Below are positions 7,308 through 9,461 of a stretch of 9,461 nucleotides of DNA, piece after piece. The notes below the pieces were generated by a model. It had not been told where the DNA came from and did not search any database. It saw only the letters and a program-made list of their open reading frames with translations. Both the position numbers and the translations under genes were made by a program. Each line of letters opens with the position of its first letter. The first letter of the stretch is position 1. Source of the DNA: Gammaproteobacteria bacterium (GTDB lineage Bacteria > Pseudomonadota > Gammaproteobacteria > Steroidobacterales > Steroidobacteraceae); NCBI GenBank assembly GCA_005877705.1, contig VBNY01000131.1:1-9461 (forward strand), given 5' to 3'.

Positions 7308-7578
7308 CTCGCGGCCGGCGAGCCCGCCGTGATCGAGCCAGGCTCAATTTCGCGGATGACCTGGCATGCGATCGGCGCCGCCTGAACTCGCTGATACCGA
7401 GCACGAGCAGCCGCTGTACCTCGATGGCGTGCAGGCATGCCCTGCAGTCCATCAAATGCAGCTCGAACGCTTGCTCACTCAGGGACGACAGACATCGACT
7501 CAGGTATGCGTGCACGAGCTGCTCGCGCGAGCACGGGATTGCGACGACCGGCAGCCCATTACTTTGGGGATTTTTCAC
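7297..7578 (-). CDS. Small zf-HC2-like His/Cys zinc-finger protein
   Basis: This encodes 93 residues from a GTG at 7578. Residues 19-57 (EQLVHAYLSRCLSSLSEQAF, then ELHLMDCRACLHAIEVQRLL) match the helical zinc-binding fold of anti-sigma factors. The ligand pattern is His41-x3-Cys45-x2-Cys48, with Cys29 or Cys16 as a possible fourth ligand. There is no membrane helix, and the C-terminal 25 residues are rich in Arg, Ser and Ala. Third-position GC over the first 60 codons is 75%, which supports coding. An in-frame TTG at 7614 would add 12 residues, but it lies in the promoter -35 box described below, so I prefer 7578. No sigma-factor gene is visible, so an anti-sigma role is only suggested. It converges on and overlaps fadD by 11 nt, and diverges from the DUF6502 pair. 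Confidence 0.6.
   Translation of the reverse strand: MKNPQSNGLPVVAIPCSREQLVHAYLSRCLSSLSEQAFELHLMDCRACLHAIEVQRLLVLGISEFRRRRSHARSSAKLSLARSRRARRPRAKA
7307..7323. terminator. GC hairpin just after the fadD stop
   Basis: GCTCGC (7307-7312), loop GGCCG, then GCGAGC (7318-7323) form a 6-bp perfect stem starting at the last base of the fadD stop codon. There is no T-run. It lies within the 3' part of the convergent zinc-finger gene, so it may instead be chance or a 3'-end stabiliser for fadD mRNA. Confidence 0.3.
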
Positions 7579-7585
7579 CAGTAAA

Positions 7586-7614
7586 GTTCTACCGCGACGC
7601 GCAGACTTTGGCAA
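7586..7614 (-). promoter_or_regulatory. Sigma70-like promoter for the zinc-finger gene
   Basis: On the minus strand TTGCCA (7614-7609, 5 of 6 to consensus) is followed by a 17-nt spacer and TAGAAC (7591-7586, 4 of 6). The predicted start of transcription is about 7579, essentially at the GTG at 7578, so the transcript could be leaderless or the true translation start could lie further in. Confidence 0.45.
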
Positions 7615-7631
7615 CTAGGCAAGTTGCAAAG
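7606..7631. repeat. Imperfect inverted repeat, candidate operator
   Basis: CTTTG-(G)-CAACT at 7606-7616 and its complement AGTTGCAAAG at 7622-7631 are separated by AGGCA. The arms pair over 10 bp with a single unpaired G. The element covers the -35 box of the zinc-finger promoter and ends about 10 bp before the -35 of the plus-strand promoter, a position from which a bound regulator could affect both directions. A 7-bp direct repeat, ACTTTGG, occurs at 7561-7567 and 7605-7611. Confidence 0.5.
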
Positions 7632-7641
7632 CCGCCGCTCG

Positions 7642-7670
7642 TTGTGTGCGCCCCACGCGAGGCGTACAGT
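7642..7670 (+). promoter_or_regulatory. Sigma70-like promoter toward the DUF6502 genes
   Basis: TTGTGT (7642-7647), a 17-nt spacer and TACAGT (7665-7670, 4 of 6 to consensus) precede both the 14-codon ORF at 7676 and the gene at 7729. The -35 match is modest (3 of 6), so this is tentative. Confidence 0.35.
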
Positions 7671-7675
7671 AAGTT

Positions 7676-7720
7676 ATGGAATTTGATACGAAAATCGCCG
7701 TCCGACGGGACCGGCTTTAG
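7676..7720 (+). pseudogene. 14-codon ORF, possible remnant of a DUF2000-like gene or leader peptide
   Basis: The ATG at 7676 opens MEFDTKIAVRRDRL and stops at TAG 7718-7720, 8 nt before the next gene. As I recall the DUF2000 family, its members often begin with a FDTKIAVVVRDDL-like segment, so this may be the surviving first 40-odd bases of such a gene, disrupted just downstream. Alternatively it is a short leader peptide coupled to the 7729 gene. It has no ribosome site, but it starts 6 nt after a TACAGT box, which would allow leaderless translation. Confidence 0.25.
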
Positions 7721-7728
7721 GCAGCTTC

Positions 7729-8628
7729 ATGGCGGGTCGTAAACGGGCGGTGATCGAGGCGCTCATCTCCATCGCGGAATCGATTGCACCGCTGTTGATT
7801 GCTGAAGGGGTCAGCAGCCCGGAGGCCGAGAGCGTACTGCGATCGGTATGCGTGCATGAGGCCGCGAGGGCGGAGAAGGGCAAAGGCAATCGCCCCAACG
7901 CGTCGCGGGTGGCGCTGCTGACGGGCGTGGACCGTCACGTCGTAGCTTCGATATTGAAGACGCCCGAGAGGGCCGACCCAGGGGAGCGTGAGACGCGTCG
8001 CCATCGACTCAATCGAGTCTTGGCGGAGTGGCACGCAGATCCGGACTATAGCGACGGAGGTCGTCCGAAGGATCTCGAAATTCGCTCCCGCCGCAGGAAC
8101 AGGAGCTTCTGGACGCTGTCGCAGACCTATGCCAAGGATGTGTATCCGGGACTTATACTCAACGAGCTCGTAAACGTCGGTGCCGTAGAGAAGCGACCAG
8201 ACCGTCGCGTGAGACCACGGATGCGCTCATACAAGGTATCGAGGTTCAACGAAGAGAGTGTCTTCGAGATCGGCTATCGGGTGCGCGATCTGACGCAGAC
8301 ACTGCTCAACAACATGTCGCCCTCTGCATGGCCGCGGGTATGCGGCACGGTGCAAACGATCGATGCGGACCACAAGAATTTGCCGCTGATTCGCCGGGCG
8401 CTGGAGGAGCGCAGCAACGCCACGCTGACTGCCGTGGATCAACTGCTGAACAGCCCAAAGTGGCGACGAACTGATAGGTCTGGACGTCGGGTGCGAATTG
8501 CATGGACGTGTTATTCGGCCGAGGAATTGCTCACGGAGGGTCCGGGAAATGAAGCCAAGCGTACTTTCCCGCGCGGGAGACGGCGGCGCCACGCGGCAGC
8601 GTCACGCAGCCGGAAAACGAAGCCTTAA
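7729..8628 (+). CDS. DUF6502 family protein with HTH-like segment
   Basis: This encodes 299 residues. I place it in DUF6502, a proteobacterial family of unknown function, from its layout. Residues 6-48 are an N-terminal helical part. Residues 56-80 (NASRVALLTGVDRHVVASIL) are HTH-like. Residues 94-115 carry the NRVLAEWHADPDYSDGGRPK segment. Residues 124-155 (NRSFWTLSQTY, then LILNELVNVGAVE) look like a winged or effector part. A helical C-terminal half runs over 175-245. A DNA- or RNA-binding regulatory role is inferred. The C-terminal 25 residues, starting RTFPRGRRRRHAAASRSRK, are strongly basic. The ribosome site before the ATG at 7729 is weak. Third-position GC is 70% over 40 codons, lower than the core genes. 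The next gene is a paralogue 95 nt downstream, probably co-transcribed. Confidence 0.72.
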   Translation: MAGRKRAVIEALISIAESIAPLLIAEGVSSPEAESVLRSVCVHEAARAEKGKGNRPNASRVALLTGVDRHVVASILKTPERADPGERETRRHRLNRVLAEWHADPDYSDGGRPKDLEIRSRRRNRSFWTLSQTYAKDVYPGLILNELVNVGAVEKRPDRRVRPRMRSYKVSRFNEESVFEIGYRVRDLTQTLLNNMSPSAWPRVCGTVQTIDADHKNLPLIRRALEERSNATLTAVDQLLNSPKWRRTDRSGRRVRIAWTCYSAEELLTEGPGNEAKRTFPRGRRRRHAAASRSRKTKP

Positions 8629-8723
8629 GAGAGACCGTAAAGCCGAGGGTTGGCCTCCGCCGTTCCCAAGTAATTGTGGGGCCGAGTTGAGGCGACAGCG
8701 CGGGTCGCTAAAGGAGGCTGGCT
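8629..8723 (+). other. Spacer between the two DUF6502 genes
   Basis: These 95 nt hold the ribosome site of the second gene. I see no convincing promoter, terminator or extended dyad, which favours co-transcription of the two genes. Confidence 0.4.
8710..8717 (+). promoter_or_regulatory. Strong ribosome binding site of the second DUF6502 gene
   Basis: AAAGGAGG lies 6 nt before the ATG at 8724. It is the best Shine-Dalgarno match in the window and fixes the start. Confidence 0.75.
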
Positions 8724-9461
8724 ATGGCGAATCGTGAGACACGGGTCGATGCAGGTGAGCACCGCGATCCACGTTGGAAGTTAGTCGATTCGATTCTTCG
8801 CCGACTAGGATTCTTAATTGCTCATCTGGGAATTTCGACCCGTGAGGTGATCGCGCGGCTTGAGCGAGTGTCGAAGGGTCTCGAGGCGGAACTCCAGCGA
8901 AAGACTACCTTCAAGGGCGGTCGCCGATATGACGAGGTGCATGGAGGGCCGGCCATCATGCACGCTTGGTTCCGGGAGCTGGACTATGTTGATGCGTTGG
9001 GTCAAGCACTGCCTCTGCGCGTGCAAGGCCCAGGTTTGAGTTTTGCTGGACTCGTTAGAGCGAGCGCTCCGGGCATAGATCCAGATAGTGTACTGACCGA
9101 GCTAGTAGCAGCGGAGGCAGTGCGGGTGGTAGCCCCTGGAATCGTTGAGCCAATGAACGGCGTCGTAATAGTCCACGGCGCTGAGCCGCGTGCAGAGCTT
9201 GGATTGTATGCAGTCGATAATCTTCTTGCTGCGATCTGCATGAATGTGCACGCCGATCCAAATAGCGCAACGTTCCAGCGAGAAGCGAGTTGTTTGAGGT
9301 TTGAGCGGCGTCAATTGCCCCGTGTGCGGAATCATCTTTCGGAACAGTGCAGCGCTGGGGTCAACCAAGCAGATGAGTGGATGAACCAGTATGCGCTTGG
9401 AAAGGACGCCCGACCAGAGGATGCGACGACAGTAGTGGTGGGAACCTACATTGCTTTGCGA
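8724..9461 (+). CDS. DUF6502 family protein lacking the HTH segment (3' end outside window)
   Basis: An uninterrupted frame of 246 codons runs to the window edge. It shares with the upstream gene the order WFRELDYVDALGQ (82-94), ALPLRVQGPGLSFAGLVRAS (95-114), VLTELVAAEAVRVV (123-136) and a helical C-terminal region, AVDNLLAAICMNVHADPN (163-180) plus RFERRQLPRVRNHLSEQC (192-209). In the alignment I made by eye, the part equivalent to the paralogue's HTH-like residues 56-80 is missing, and a basic stretch (QRKTTFKGGRRYDE, 58-71) stands in its place. The family's C-terminus usually has a short glycine/aromatic strand; VVVGTYIALR at the edge fits that, so perhaps only a few residues are cut off. 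Third-position GC is only 43% over the first 40 codons, suggesting recent acquisition. Function is unknown; partnership with, or antagonism of, the upstream paralogue is inferred. Confidence 0.75.
   Translation, partial: MANRETRVDAGEHRDPRWKLVDSILRRLGFLIAHLGISTREVIARLERVSKGLEAELQRKTTFKGGRRYDEVHGGPAIMHAWFRELDYVDALGQALPLRVQGPGLSFAGLVRASAPGIDPDSVLTELVAAEAVRVVAPGIVEPMNGVVIVHGAEPRAELGLYAVDNLLAAICMNVHADPNSATFQREASCLRFERRQLPRVRNHLSEQCSAGVNQADEWMNQYALGKDARPEDATTVVVGTYIALR

Noticed and set aside
7366..7584. 72-residue plus-strand frame with several Cys and His
   Set aside because: It mirrors the minus-strand zinc-finger gene, whose His-x3-Cys-x2-Cys motif and promoter make it the better choice.
6887..7618. 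243-residue plus-strand frame running past the fadD end
   Set aside because: It is out of frame with fadD and antisense to the zinc-finger gene, with no recognisable domain.
9002..9368. Several short minus-strand frames near the right edge
   Set aside because: All are antisense to the second DUF6502 gene, which has a strong ribosome site and family motifs across the whole stretch.
1..9461. CRISPR arrays, tRNA or rRNA genes, insertion sequences
   Set aside because: I saw no regularly spaced direct repeats, no cloverleaf-like sequence, no transposase and no terminal inverted repeats.

Overview
The window is GC-rich. The codons of the core genes end mostly in G or C: 34 of the first 40 fadD codons do. 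The genes resemble those of Gammaproteobacteria, notably a tesA / ybbA-ybbP divergent cluster like the one in Escherichia coli. A GC-rich gammaproteobacterium, perhaps near the Steroidobacter/Nevskia group, is my inference; nothing in the window fixes the taxon.

Layout. (1) 1-1825: the likely tail of an unidentified gene, then a 532-residue single-pass membrane protein with a 300-residue Ala/Pro-rich N-terminal part and a cysteine-poor module resembling anti-sigma factors. (2) 1845-5011, minus strand: ybbP (large FtsX-type permease) and ybbA (its ATPase), which overlap by 79 nt. This gene pair converges with region 1, and an 18-nt hairpin lies between the two stop codons. (3) 4989-7307, plus strand: tesA (secreted SGNH thioesterase/lysophospholipase) and fadD (long-chain acyl-CoA synthetase), 9 nt apart, so almost certainly one operon. 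tesA and ybbA diverge, and their start regions overlap by 23 nt. (4) 7297-7578, minus strand: a small His/Cys zinc-finger (zf-HC2-like) protein. (5) 7579-7728: a divergent control region with two promoter-like elements, a strong inverted repeat overlapping one of them, and a 14-codon ORF resembling a gene remnant. (6) 7729 to the window end: two tandem genes that I assign to the uncharacterised DUF6502 family. The first keeps a helix-turn-helix-like segment; the second appears to have lost it and runs off the end.

How it fits together. tesA and fadD plausibly link release of fatty acids from thioesters or lysolipids in the envelope to their activation as CoA esters. YbbAP is a FtsX-class ABC complex conserved beside tesA. 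From about 7580 rightwards the region looks accessory. Third-position GC falls from 85% (fadD) to 70% (first DUF6502 gene) and 43% (second), each over the first 40 codons. This regulatory block (zinc-finger protein, dyad, HTH-bearing and HTH-less paralogues) is the least explained part of the window.
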